Assembly (NCBI GenBank): GCA_026394195.1
Contig: JAPKYS010000010.1
Coordinates: forward strand, 94,262 to 158,261
Length of the DNA stretch: 64,000 bases
Reading direction: 5' to 3'
DNA from: a bacterium
Lineage (GTDB): Bacteria > Electryoneota > B3-LCP
The notes beneath the pieces were generated by a model. The model made no database searches, had not been told where the DNA came from, and saw nothing but the letters and a program-made list of their open reading frames with translations. The translations under genes were made by a program, and so were the position numbers. Shown here one piece after another: positions 7,820 to 16,173 of this stretch (positions within the stretch are counted from its first letter, which is position 1; every line of letters starts with the position of its first letter).

Positions 7820-9244
7820 CTAAGCGATTCGTTTGACGTAGTTTTCGTGGAAGCTCTTCATTTTTTCCACCAGCGCTTCGATCTCGTCTCGCGGCGGCAG
7901 GAAGGTGGTGCGGAAATGCAGCGTTCCGGGCTGCTGCCCGAAACCTGATCCCGGAACCACGCAGATGCCGGTTTCTTCCAGAAGCGCCATGCAATAATCG
8001 GAATCGCGCCTGGCTTCATAGTCAGAGCGCTGTTCTGCCGTCATGCCCTCGACAGATACTCCGGCTGCGTGCGGGAGTTCGAAGCGGACGAATGCATACA
8101 TGGCGCCTTCGGGCACGTCGACGAACATTCCCTTGATGCGACTCAATCCCTCGCCCAATATCTGAGCTTTATTCTTGAGATCACTGAGGATGTTACTCCG
8201 TTCTTCAGAGTAAAGTTGGTAACTCGCATCGCCTGGCTGGGGCGGTGAGACCATGAGGTAGGTGGCTATTTGACCGTCCACATTGGCGCAGAGACTGATT
8301 GACTGCAATTTGATAAATTGCGCCATCACGTTATCCGGCACATTGCGAATTTCCATATATCCACCACGATGTCCGCATTCACCCAGAAATCCTTTGGACA
8401 CTGAATGGAAGCTGAACAGAGGCACCGAGGTCTCATTCTGATCGTGCATGACCTTGGCGATGGAGAAAAACTTCAATCCCTCACCATAGATATTCTCCTG
8501 GTAAACTTCATCTGTAAAAATCGCCAGATTATGGCGCTTGGTAAATTGGATGATCATGACCAGGTTATCGTAAGATAACACCGCGCCGGTAGGATTGCCG
8601 GGGTTGATCACCGCCAGCGCCACCGGGTTGATCCCATCAGCCTTTGCCTTTTCAATGCTCTCGGTTAATATCTTCTCGTTCAATTGCCAGCGATTGGATT
8701 CGTCCAGATAGTACCCGATCTGTCTGGCGCCGTACAATTTTATAGAGGCGCTGTACAGGGGATACTGCGGGATCGGAATCATGAAACCGTCATCAGTACT
8801 TTTCAACAGCGCCAGAATGGCCGCCTGCACACCCTTGCTGGCGCCATCAGTCAGTATAATGTGGTCCCGATCAGCCGGTATGCCGTCTCTCTTTTTAATG
8901 AAATCAGCCACCGCCTGGCGGATAAACGGAATACCTGCGCTTTGGGTATAGGCTCCGGTGCCGTGCGGGTGCTTCTCCAGAATAAAACTGGCTTTGGCAA
9001 CGATATCTGCCGGGTAATGCTTCAGCAGATCTGGCGACGATAGCAATTTGGGGTATTCCAGCAGGCTAATGACCTGTCGCAGGTAGGTCAACGGCTTCTG
9101 TTTCAGCGCCTGGGGATTGCCGATGTTGCAGTAGATGATCTTCTTGCCTTGCTCTTCCAACTGTTGCGCGCGGATCACGATGGGACCGCGCACGGCATAT
9201 TCTGCTCCCAATAAATTGGGATTAAGGTTATCCATTGTAAACAT
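7820..9244 (-). CDS. Class I/II PLP-dependent aminotransferase, alanine-aminotransferase-like
   Basis: A 474-residue fold-type I aminotransferase. PLP-binding features are NPGNPTG (214-220), DEVYQ (245-249) and the Schiff-base lysine K284 in SVSKGF. The opening IYCNIGNPQALKQKPLT and the length fit the long alanine:2-oxoglutarate aminotransferase group, which interconverts alanine and 2-oxoglutarate with pyruvate and glutamate. Substrate choice within this group cannot be settled from motifs alone. It lies between the M16 peptidase and dut genes in the same orientation. Confidence 0.85.
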   Translation of the reverse strand: MFTMDNLNPNLLGAEYAVRGPIVIRAQQLEEQGKKIIYCNIGNPQALKQKPLTYLRQVISLLEYPKLLSSPDLLKHYPADIVAKASFILEKHPHGTGAYTQSAGIPFIRQAVADFIKKRDGIPADRDHIILTDGASKGVQAAILALLKSTDDGFMIPIPQYPLYSASIKLYGARQIGYYLDESNRWQLNEKILTESIEKAKADGINPVALAVINPGNPTGAVLSYDNLVMIIQFTKRHNLAIFTDEVYQENIYGEGLKFFSIAKVMHDQNETSVPLFSFHSVSKGFLGECGHRGGYMEIRNVPDNVMAQFIKLQSISLCANVDGQIATYLMVSPPQPGDASYQLYSEERSNILSDLKNKAQILGEGLSRIKGMFVDVPEGAMYAFVRFELPHAAGVSVEGMTAEQRSDYEARRDSDYCMALLEETGICVVPGSGFGQQPGTLHFRTTFLPPRDEIEALVEKMKSFHENYVKRIA

Positions 9245-9287
9245 AAGCGGGTCCTCTAAACGTCCAGAATGCTGTGGTTATAGACAA

Positions 9288-10556
9288 CTATGATTTGTTT
9301 GCTTTTTTTCGGCGAGGCGTCTTTTCTTCCGGATAGATAATCGCAGTGTACTGTTTTTCAGTAACCAGGAATTCTTGGGCGAGAGCCATTACTTCAGCTT
9401 CCGCTACCTGGTCGATCAGAGTCAGGGTTTCATCGAGGGTGACGAACCTGCCGAGATAGATTTCCAGTTTGGCCAATCGGAACATGCGCCCTGAAGTACC
9501 TTCCAAACCAAGCACCAAATTCCCTTTTAGCTGTTCTTTGGTCCGGCTCAACTCATCTTTGGGAATGCCTTCTTTTAGGATTTTCCGGTACTCCTCATCG
9601 ATCACTGCCAGAGTATCGTCCACCCGGTTGGGGTCGGTTCCTACGTATATCCCAAAAACTCCGCTGGATTTGAGTGAATCCAGGAAAGTATAGACGCTGT
9701 ATGCCAGCGCTTCCTTTTCGCGGATTCGCTGGAATAGCCGGGATGACATACCGCCCCCAAGCAGGTTGGACAACAGCAGCGAAGCGAATTTCCTCTGATC
9801 GCTGTAGCTGATTCCGGGCAAGCCTCTGCACAGGTGAGCTCCCTGGCCGGGACGATAGTATCGCTCGAAAGTTGGCTGCGGATACATAACTGCTGGCATC
9901 TCTGGGGGATCATCTAAAGCCTTCAGACGCAGTCGTTTCTCGGTTTCAGCCACCAGGCGCCGATGATCCAAATTTCCCGCAGCGGCGATCACGATGCGAT
10001 TTAACGGATAGTTATTCTGCAGATGATTTTCGAGCTGATTTTGGCTGATTGATCCCACGGTTTCTACCGAACCCAAAATCGGTCTCGCCAGCGGATGATC
10101 ACCATAAAGGATCTTGGAGAAATAATCGAAAATCAGCTCGTCGGGAGAATCCTCGTATTGGCGGATCTCTTCCGAAATCACCAGCTTTTCACGTTCCAAA
10201 TCCTCAGCAGATAGAGTAGGGGAGACCAGCAAGTCGCAGAGGACGTCCAGAGCCAAATCAAGGTGCTGATCGAGCACCTGCGCATAGAAACAGGTGATTT
10301 CCTTGGAGGTGAAAGCGTTGATGTGACCGCCCACGCCTTCAATCGCCTGGACGATCTGCAATCCGGATCGGTTGGAAGTACCCTTGAAGACCATATGCTC
10401 TAACAGGTGAGCGATTCCGGCGAGCTCGTTTCCATCATCGATCGATCCGGTAGTAACCCAGATGCCAATAGCGACGGAGCGGACACTGGGCATCCGCTCC
10501 GAAACGATTCGTAATCCACCGTCGGTTATGGTTTTACTGAAGTCATGATCGGTCAC
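9288..10556 (-). CDS. M16-family zinc metalloprotease
   Basis: An insulinase/pitrilysin-family protein of about 422 residues. The inverted zinc motif HLLEH lies about residues 50-54, with the downstream glutamate region EREKLVISEE, followed by the M16 C-terminal half (RPGQGAHLCRGLPGISY ... SSRLFQRIREKEALAYSVY). Relatives of this size are processing peptidases. I place the start at GTG 10556, preceded by AGAGG at 8 nt; an upstream GTG/ATG pair (10583/10580) is possible but lies deeper inside pnp. The gene order pnp-M16 is widespread. No signal peptide is present. Confidence 0.9.
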   Translation of the reverse strand: MTDHDFSKTITDGGLRIVSERMPSVRSVAIGIWVTTGSIDDGNELAGIAHLLEHMVFKGTSNRSGLQIVQAIEGVGGHINAFTSKEITCFYAQVLDQHLDLALDVLCDLLVSPTLSAEDLEREKLVISEEIRQYEDSPDELIFDYFSKILYGDHPLARPILGSVETVGSISQNQLENHLQNNYPLNRIVIAAAGNLDHRRLVAETEKRLRLKALDDPPEMPAVMYPQPTFERYYRPGQGAHLCRGLPGISYSDQRKFASLLLSNLLGGGMSSRLFQRIREKEALAYSVYTFLDSLKSSGVFGIYVGTDPNRVDDTLAVIDEEYRKILKEGIPKDELSRTKEQLKGNLVLGLEGTSGRMFRLAKLEIYLGRFVTLDETLTLIDQVAEAEVMALAQEFLVTEKQYTAIIYPEEKTPRRKKANKS

Positions 10557-12756
10557 GACCACCACCTCTGTGCCCGCCATCACGATCTCTGTAACCGCCG
10601 CGATCCCGATTTCCTCCTTCCGGGCGAGGCGGCCTCTGCCGCAGGTAGGGTTCGATCGGCTTACCCGCAGCGGTTGCGTCCTGTTCGATCAGGAGCGCTC
10701 GCCGTGAAAGATCCATTTTACCTTCAGGCGAGATGGAGAGCAATTTCACTTCGATCTCATCGCCGACATTAAGGACATCGCTGACACTGTTGATGCGGGT
10801 TCGCTCGATTTCACTGATGTGCAGCAAACCATCCCGACCGGGGATAATTTCGACGAAGGCGCCGAAATCAGCAATCTTTTTAACGATACCTTTATAGACC
10901 TTCCCGATTTCCGGCGCTTCAATGATGCGTTCCACCATCCTCTTGGCTATTTCACCGGACGCGCTGTCGATCGAAGCAATGTTGACTCTGCCGTCATCCA
11001 TGATGTCTACTTTGGCGCCGCTCTTTTCAACGATATCTCGAATCACCTTGCCACCCGGTCCAATGATGGCTCCGATGGATTCCACCGGCACGTGTATGGT
11101 GATGATCCTTGGAGCGAATTCCGAAAGCTCGGAATTCGGTTTCGGCATCGCCTCCTCCATGATATCGAGAATGCGGAATCGGGCATTCTTCGCCTTCGTC
11201 AGAGCTTCCCGCATGGTGGCGGTGGACAATCCCTTGATCTTGATGTCCATCTGGAAGGCGGTGATCCCTTGGCGAGTACCGGCAACCTTGAAGTCCATAT
11301 CTCCCAGGCGATCTTCGTCGCCCAAAATATCGGTCAGGATGATCGGATTCTCTCCTTCGGAGATCAATCCCATGGCGATTCCGGCGACATGACGGTTCAC
11401 TGGCACGCCGGCATCCATCAAGGCTAATAATCCTGCGCACACCGACGCCATGGATGACGAACCGTTCGATTCCAGGATGTCTGAAACTACGCGGATGGTG
11501 TAGGGAAAGTCATCCCAGGTTGGTAAAACGGCCTGCAGGGCGCGTTCAGCCAGATTTCCATGACCAACCTCGCGGCGGGAGGTGGAAAAATTCTTCTTTG
11601 TCTCGCCCGTCGAGAAAGGAGGAAAGTTGTAGTGGAACATGTAACGACGGAAATAGTCTCCTGCCAGACCGTCGATCCGTTGTTCATCTTCTTTGGTACC
11701 GAGGGTTACGGTTGCCAACGCCTGCGTCTGACCGCGAGTAAACAGCGCCGAACCATGAGCACGCGGCAGCAGATTGGTCTCGCAGCTGATGTGCCTGATC
11801 TCATCGCAGCCGCGACCGTCCAGGCGATGCTGAGTATCCTGAACCATCTTGCGGACGACCTTTTTGTAGATGCTATCCAGAACGTCCATAACCAGGAGTT
11901 CAGATTCGGGATATTTTTCGGTCAATTCCAACAGGATTTTATCTTCAAGTTCGCGCTTTTGGGTGCGACGCTCAGTTCTCTCCGTGATGGCGCTGACTTT
12001 TCGCAGCGGCTCAGTCGCCAGATTGATGATATCCTGCTCCAGGCCTTCGGGTAGTTCCGGCTTCAGGTGCTCTCGTTTCGGTACGCCGACGGCTTCCCTG
12101 ATCCGATTCTGCAATTCGACGATCGGTTTGATGGCTGCATGCGCAAATTCAATTGCACCGACCATCTCGTCTTCGGATATTTCTTTGGAACCTCCTTCCA
12201 CCATGGTGATGGAATCATAAGTTCCGGCAACCACCAATTCCATACGTGACTTTTCCAATTGTTCGGCTGATGGATTGAGCACGTATTCCCCATCGATAAA
12301 ACCGACCCGCACCGACGCAAACGGTCCGTCGAACGGTATGTCGCTGACCGTCAGCGCGGCCGAAGCCGCAATCGAAGCCACCACGTCGGGCAAGTTGTCC
12401 GTTTCAGCCGAAAGTACGCTGATCAATACCTGCGTATCGCAGCGATAATTCTTGGGGAATAGTGGTCTAATCGGTCGGTCAATCAGGCGAGAGGTAAGGA
12501 CTTCTGTTTCGGTGGGACGCCCTTCGCGTTTGAAAAATCCACCCGGTATCCTGCCTGATGCGTAAAGTTTTTCACGGTAATCCACCATCAAGGGGACAAA
12601 ATCCGTCTCCATGGGAACCCGTGCCGAAACTGCTGCTGCCAGGACGATCGAATCGCCATAACGTACCCAAGCCGCACCATCGGCTTGCTTGGCGACCTTA
12701 CCAATCTCAATAGAGAGAGTCCTGCCGCCAACTGAAATTTCTTCTTTGTGAATCAT
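10543..12756 (-). CDS. pnp: Polyribonucleotide nucleotidyltransferase (PNPase)
   Basis: A 737-residue trimeric phosphorolytic 3'-5' exoribonuclease. Domains in order are RNase PH 1, an alpha-helical linker, RNase PH 2 (catalytic region near ILGDEDRLGDMDFKVAGT), KH (IGAIIGPGGKVIRDI) and S1 (GKVYKGIVKKIADFGAFVEI). The tail is an Arg/Gly/Asp-rich low-complexity extension (PEGGNRDRGGYRDRDGG), a likely RNA-binding or self-associating region found in some but not all PNPases. rpsO lies directly upstream with an intercistronic hairpin, the arrangement known from enterobacteria, where PNPase is autoregulated through that leader. Confidence 0.98.
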   Translation of the reverse strand: MIHKEEISVGGRTLSIEIGKVAKQADGAAWVRYGDSIVLAAAVSARVPMETDFVPLMVDYREKLYASGRIPGGFFKREGRPTETEVLTSRLIDRPIRPLFPKNYRCDTQVLISVLSAETDNLPDVVASIAASAALTVSDIPFDGPFASVRVGFIDGEYVLNPSAEQLEKSRMELVVAGTYDSITMVEGGSKEISEDEMVGAIEFAHAAIKPIVELQNRIREAVGVPKREHLKPELPEGLEQDIINLATEPLRKVSAITERTERRTQKRELEDKILLELTEKYPESELLVMDVLDSIYKKVVRKMVQDTQHRLDGRGCDEIRHISCETNLLPRAHGSALFTRGQTQALATVTLGTKEDEQRIDGLAGDYFRRYMFHYNFPPFSTGETKKNFSTSRREVGHGNLAERALQAVLPTWDDFPYTIRVVSDILESNGSSSMASVCAGLLALMDAGVPVNRHVAGIAMGLISEGENPIILTDILGDEDRLGDMDFKVAGTRQGITAFQMDIKIKGLSTATMREALTKAKNARFRILDIMEEAMPKPNSELSEFAPRIITIHVPVESIGAIIGPGGKVIRDIVEKSGAKVDIMDDGRVNIASIDSASGEIAKRMVERIIEAPEIGKVYKGIVKKIADFGAFVEIIPGRDGLLHISEIERTRINSVSDVLNVGDEIEVKLLSISPEGKMDLSRRALLIEQDATAAGKPIEPYLRQRPPRPEGGNRDRGGYRDRDGGHRGGGRDRS

Positions 12757-12781
12757 ATCTTCTCCGCATCCCGTACTTATC

Positions 12782-12817
12782 CTGCGGGGTTCAACGGGAA
12801 ATTAAACTACCCCGTAG
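12782..12817 (-). other. rpsO-pnp intercistronic hairpin
   Basis: CTGCGGGG (12782-12789) pairs with CCCCGTAG (12810-12817), one wobble, around a 20-nt loop. It sits between the rpsO stop and the pnp start, without a T-run, so it is more likely a processing or stability element than a terminator. The position matches the RNase III-cleaved hairpin of the E. coli rpsO-pnp leader. Confidence 0.5.
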
Positions 12818-12829
12818 ACACATTAATGC

Positions 12830-13099
12830 TTAGCGACGCAGGTTCAATTGTTTCAGAATGGAGCGGTAACGCTCCACATCTTCCCGAGCCAGGTAATCCA
12901 ACAACCTGCGGCGCTGACCGACCATCATCAACAGCCCACGTCGTGACGAATGATCCTTCACATGGATCTTCAGATGTTCCGTCAGGTCGTTGATGTGTTG
13001 TGTTAGTATGGCGATCTGAACCTCGGTCTTCCCTGAATCTTCAGGGGTGTTGCCAAATTCCTTGGTCAGTTCTTCAATTCTTTCCTTTGCTACCGGCAT
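12830..13099 (-). CDS. rpsO: 30S ribosomal protein S15
   Basis: An 89-residue primary 16S rRNA-binding protein of the small-subunit platform. The hallmark helix sequences are present: [18 protein letters not shown] (here [20 protein letters not shown]), [12 protein letters not shown], and RRRLLDYL near the end. Length is exactly that of the family. It lies between ribF and pnp, the common bacterial order. Confidence 0.98.
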   Translation of the reverse strand: MPVAKERIEELTKEFGNTPEDSGKTEVQIAILTQHINDLTEHLKIHVKDHSSRRGLLMMVGQRRRLLDYLAREDVERYRSILKQLNLRR

Positions 13100-13139
13100 A
13101 ACTTTTCCTGTAAAGGTTTATATAGGTTTGTAACTTGCT

Positions 13140-14123
13140 CTATCGAAGTTCAGTGAGTTGATTCCCTGCCTGGTAATTTTCGTAAATCTTGAGACTTTCC
13201 TGTTTGTCGATTTCCATTTGCTGGATTAACAGGTTAATTCCATCAAATTTTTTCTCATCCCGCAATTTTTCCAGAAAGTAGACGTCGACAATTTTTCCAT
13301 ATAGATCTCCGTCGAATCCAATTAAATGTGCTTCAAAGGTCCTCAGAGCGGCTCGATCACCGAAAATGGTGGGTCTGTTGCCGATATTAACCATTCCCGG
13401 ATAATCTCTTCCTAATGCCTTGACGGTCACCGCATAGACTCCGTTGGCCGGCGCCAGTTTTTCAGGGGGTAAAACCGATAAATTTGCGGTGGGGAATCGT
13501 AATTCCCGCCCTAATTTCTGTCCCGAAACCACTTGTCCGCTTAGAAAGTAGGGTCTCCCTAAAAAACGGTTGGCTTTGGATATTTCACCGGATTGCAGCG
13601 CCCGCCGCACCTTGGTTGAACTGACTGCTTCACCATCCACGTAATGCGCCTCGACGGGGTCCAACTCGAAATCGTATTGTCCGCTGACGCTCCTGAGAAA
13701 GTTCAAATCTCCCTGACGATCTTTGCCGAAACTGTGGTTGTAACCGACTACCAGCCTCTTGGTCTTCAACCGTTCCAGCAGGATTTTGGTGAGAAACTCC
13801 GATGCTGATAATTGTTGCAGTTCCGTAGTAAATTTCAGGATCAAAATCCTGTCTACTCCACATTGGCGGAGCAGGGGTACCTTTTCCGCTGTAGTCGTTA
13901 AAATCGGGACCGTGCCGGATCGAACGTGCAGTTTGCTCTGCGGATGCGGTTCGAAAGTGACCACCGTCCTGATCAGTTTGCCGGGGTTATCAGCACTCAG
14001 CCGGGTTAAAATTTCCTGGTGACCAAGATGCACCCCATCGAAGGTCCCGACCGTTGTTACCGCCGGACCAATTTCGCCCGAAGTGTAGATTTCATCTGCG
14101 TGAACTTGTATCATTTCCGGCAT
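13140..14123 (-). CDS. ribF: Bifunctional riboflavin kinase / FAD synthetase
   Basis: A 327-residue cytosolic enzyme making FMN from riboflavin and then FAD. The N-terminal adenylyltransferase domain carries VGTFDGVHLGHQEIL (about 25-40) and the later SSTKVRRALQSGE motif; the C-terminal flavokinase domain carries PTANLSVLPPEKLAPANGVYAV, VNIGNRPT and LEKLRDEKKF. It overlaps truB by 13 nt. An alternative start three codons in is equally plausible. Confidence 0.97.
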   Translation of the reverse strand: MPEMIQVHADEIYTSGEIGPAVTTVGTFDGVHLGHQEILTRLSADNPGKLIRTVVTFEPHPQSKLHVRSGTVPILTTTAEKVPLLRQCGVDRILILKFTTELQQLSASEFLTKILLERLKTKRLVVGYNHSFGKDRQGDLNFLRSVSGQYDFELDPVEAHYVDGEAVSSTKVRRALQSGEISKANRFLGRPYFLSGQVVSGQKLGRELRFPTANLSVLPPEKLAPANGVYAVTVKALGRDYPGMVNIGNRPTIFGDRAALRTFEAHLIGFDGDLYGKIVDVYFLEKLRDEKKFDGINLLIQQMEIDKQESLKIYENYQAGNQLTELR

Positions 14124-14836
14124 GCAGGTAGTTTCCCGAGCAATTCATCAAGTGCGAATGCAGCTTCAACCCTATGCTCACCGATTCCGGTGCGGCACAG
14201 CCTTTTCAGAACACCACCGCAGCCCAGTTCACTGCCGATATCATGCGCCAGAGATCGCACATAAAAACCACTTGAACACCCAATCTTCAGAGTAAACTCC
14301 GGCGGCGCCCATTCCACCAGCTCCAGCGAATTAACCATCACCGAACGCGGTTCATGAATAATGAAATCACCCCGTCGTGCCCTTCGGTAAGAAGGCACGC
14401 CCTGCTTTTTAATGGCCGAAAATGCAGGTGGAATCTGATCAAAACGCCCGTAAAACCGTCTTATTAATAATTGTTTGACTATGTCTTGTTCAATGTCCGT
14501 CACAGTTCGTTCTTCGCAGATTTCACCGTCCAGATCCCACGTATCGGTTTCCACACCCAGCAGGACGGTGGCGAGGTATTCCTTGTCCAACCCCATGAAC
14601 TGGGATTGACGTCGAGTAGCAGCGCCGGTTAATACAATGAGCAATCCGGTGGCGGCAGGATCCAGCGTTCCGGCATGACCGACTTTCTTGACCCCAAGCG
14701 CCCGGCGTATCTTATAAACAGCGCTGAATGAAGTGATTCCCGCAGGTTTATCCAGGAGCAACACTGCTCCCGAGTTAAAATCGATTCCTTCCAGAGAATC
14801 AGTCTTTTGAATCGGCGTCGGCGTATCTGGTTTCAA
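14111..14836 (-). CDS. truB: tRNA pseudouridine(55) synthase
   Basis: A 241-residue pseudouridine synthase that makes the universal psi-55 in the T loop of tRNA. Motif I DKPAGITSF and the catalytic-Asp motif HAGTLDPAATGLL are near the N-terminus, followed by YLATVLLGVETDTWDLDGE. It is shorter than E. coli TruB because the C-terminal PUA-like domain is reduced or absent. It overlaps the 3' end of the DHH gene by 38 nt. Confidence 0.97.
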   Translation of the reverse strand: MKPDTPTPIQKTDSLEGIDFNSGAVLLLDKPAGITSFSAVYKIRRALGVKKVGHAGTLDPAATGLLIVLTGAATRRQSQFMGLDKEYLATVLLGVETDTWDLDGEICEERTVTDIEQDIVKQLLIRRFYGRFDQIPPAFSAIKKQGVPSYRRARRGDFIIHEPRSVMVNSLELVEWAPPEFTLKIGCSSGFYVRSLAHDIGSELGCGGVLKRLCRTGIGEHRVEAAFALDELLGKLPACRK

Positions 14837-15809
14837 CTTCCCTGCTGAGAGCGTCTATTATCTTGGCGCGAAGAGTGGTGACGTCATCCTCGGTCGTGAA
14901 CCCGGCGGCTTTCGGATGTCCACCGCCCCCAAACTGCCGGGCGATACCGGCAACGTTCACCAGATCCCGCCCTCGCAGGCTTACTCGGATCTGGCTGTCT
15001 CTGAGGCGAATGAGCGCAACGGCTCTGACACCGCGAACACTGAGTGCGTAATCGATGATATCCTCAGCTTCGTCACCGTTCGGCGGCGACGCAACCGTCA
15101 TCAAGGCAACCTGTCCACCAGCATGCAACTCCAGCGAAGCAATCGCTTCCCCGATCATTTTCAGATTAGCCGGAGAATTATTACTGTAGATCGAGGTTGC
15201 GATCTGGTGTGCATTGGCTCCGCAGGCGGCTAATTCTGCCGCAACGGCTAATGATCGAGAATCAGTATTCGAATATCTGAACCCGCCAGTATCGCTGAAG
15301 TGACCGGTATATAGACAAGTCGCAACGGGTTCACTGATTTGGATTTTAAGCGCTTTCGCCACCTCGAAGAGAATCTCACTGGTCGATGCAGCTTCCGGGA
15401 AGATAAGATTCAATCTGCCGAACCACTCATTATCTTCGTGATGATCAAGGTTAACTATAATTGGATCCTGCCCCAGTAACCGCTCCACCTTGCCGATTCT
15501 GGGCAACTTCCCGCAATCGAGAATCAACGCAGTCTTAAAACTCTCAGCGCTCCTGTGGTCAGTCGAAATGATTTTATCAAAGTCTGGCAAAAAATCATAT
15601 CGGTCCGGCGGGAGATCCGAAAAACAACAGGTCGGATTGCTGTTCAAAGAACGTAATAGTCCGTAGGCTCCCAGGCAGGAAGCTACGGCATCACCATCCG
15701 GCGAAATATGAGTCGTGATCAGGACGTTCTGCCTATTTCCCAGCAATGCGGCGAATTTATCGGCTTGTTTTTTCGCTATTTTAACTTGACGTTTCGCTTG
15801 ATTTATCAC
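14799..15809 (-). CDS. nrnA: DHH-family phosphoesterase, NrnA-type oligoribonuclease / pAp phosphatase
   Basis: About 336 residues. The DHH domain shows THISPDGDAVAS, LILDCGKLPRIG, the signature NLDHHEDN, and SDTGGFRYSNT; the DHHA1 domain ends in RQFGGGGHPKAAGFT. NrnA proteins degrade nano-RNA and dephosphorylate 3'-phosphoadenosine 5'-phosphate using Mn2+. I choose the GTG at 15809, which overlaps rbfA by 29 nt, because the frame upstream of it is the rbfA shadow. The rbfA-nrnA-truB order is conserved in many bacteria. Confidence 0.93.
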   Translation of the reverse strand: MINQAKRQVKIAKKQADKFAALLGNRQNVLITTHISPDGDAVASCLGAYGLLRSLNSNPTCCFSDLPPDRYDFLPDFDKIISTDHRSAESFKTALILDCGKLPRIGKVERLLGQDPIIVNLDHHEDNEWFGRLNLIFPEAASTSEILFEVAKALKIQISEPVATCLYTGHFSDTGGFRYSNTDSRSLAVAAELAACGANAHQIATSIYSNNSPANLKMIGEAIASLELHAGGQVALMTVASPPNGDEAEDIIDYALSVRGVRAVALIRLRDSQIRVSLRGRDLVNVAGIARQFGGGGHPKAAGFTTEDDVTTLRAKIIDALSREVETRYADADSKD

Positions 15810-16173
15810 CTTGTAGCAGTTCCTCAATCCGAAGAATTTTTTCTGTGGAATCGTCCAGAATAAATTCCAGCGAAGGGACATATTTCAAGATGACCTCTGA
15901 GGCTAAAAGCTGTCGAAGCTCCGCTACGGCGTGGTGCAGATGCTTGACGGTCTCCAGTTGTCGTTCTTTTTCCGCCAGAACTGCGACATAGACTCGGGCG
16001 TGCCTGAGGTCGCCGGTGGTTCGCACGGCGGTGACTGTGACCAATGCACCCAATTGCTCGGTGAAACGGCGCTCCAAAATGAGACTGATCTGGCGGCGCA
16101 GTAAATCGTTGACGCGCGCCTGCCGGCGACTGGGATCGCCAGCCAGCGGGTCTCCCCAGCGACGTCGGCTCAT
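15781..16173 (-). CDS. rbfA: 30S ribosome-binding factor A
   Basis: A 130-residue KH-fold factor needed for late 16S rRNA maturation and cold adaptation. Recognised by RQARVNDLLRRQISLILERR at the start and by VTVTAVRTTGDLRHARVYVAVL, followed by LRQLLASEVILKYVPSLEF. It is coupled to infB by a 4-nt ATGA overlap, the usual operon order. Confidence 0.96.
   Translation of the reverse strand: MSRRRWGDPLAGDPSRRQARVNDLLRRQISLILERRFTEQLGALVTVTAVRTTGDLRHARVYVAVLAEKERQLETVKHLHHAVAELRQLLASEVILKYVPSLEFILDDSTEKILRIEELLQGDKSSETSS

Noticed and set aside
10819..11427. 202-codon plus-strand frame within pnp
   Set aside because: Antisense shadow without family motifs.
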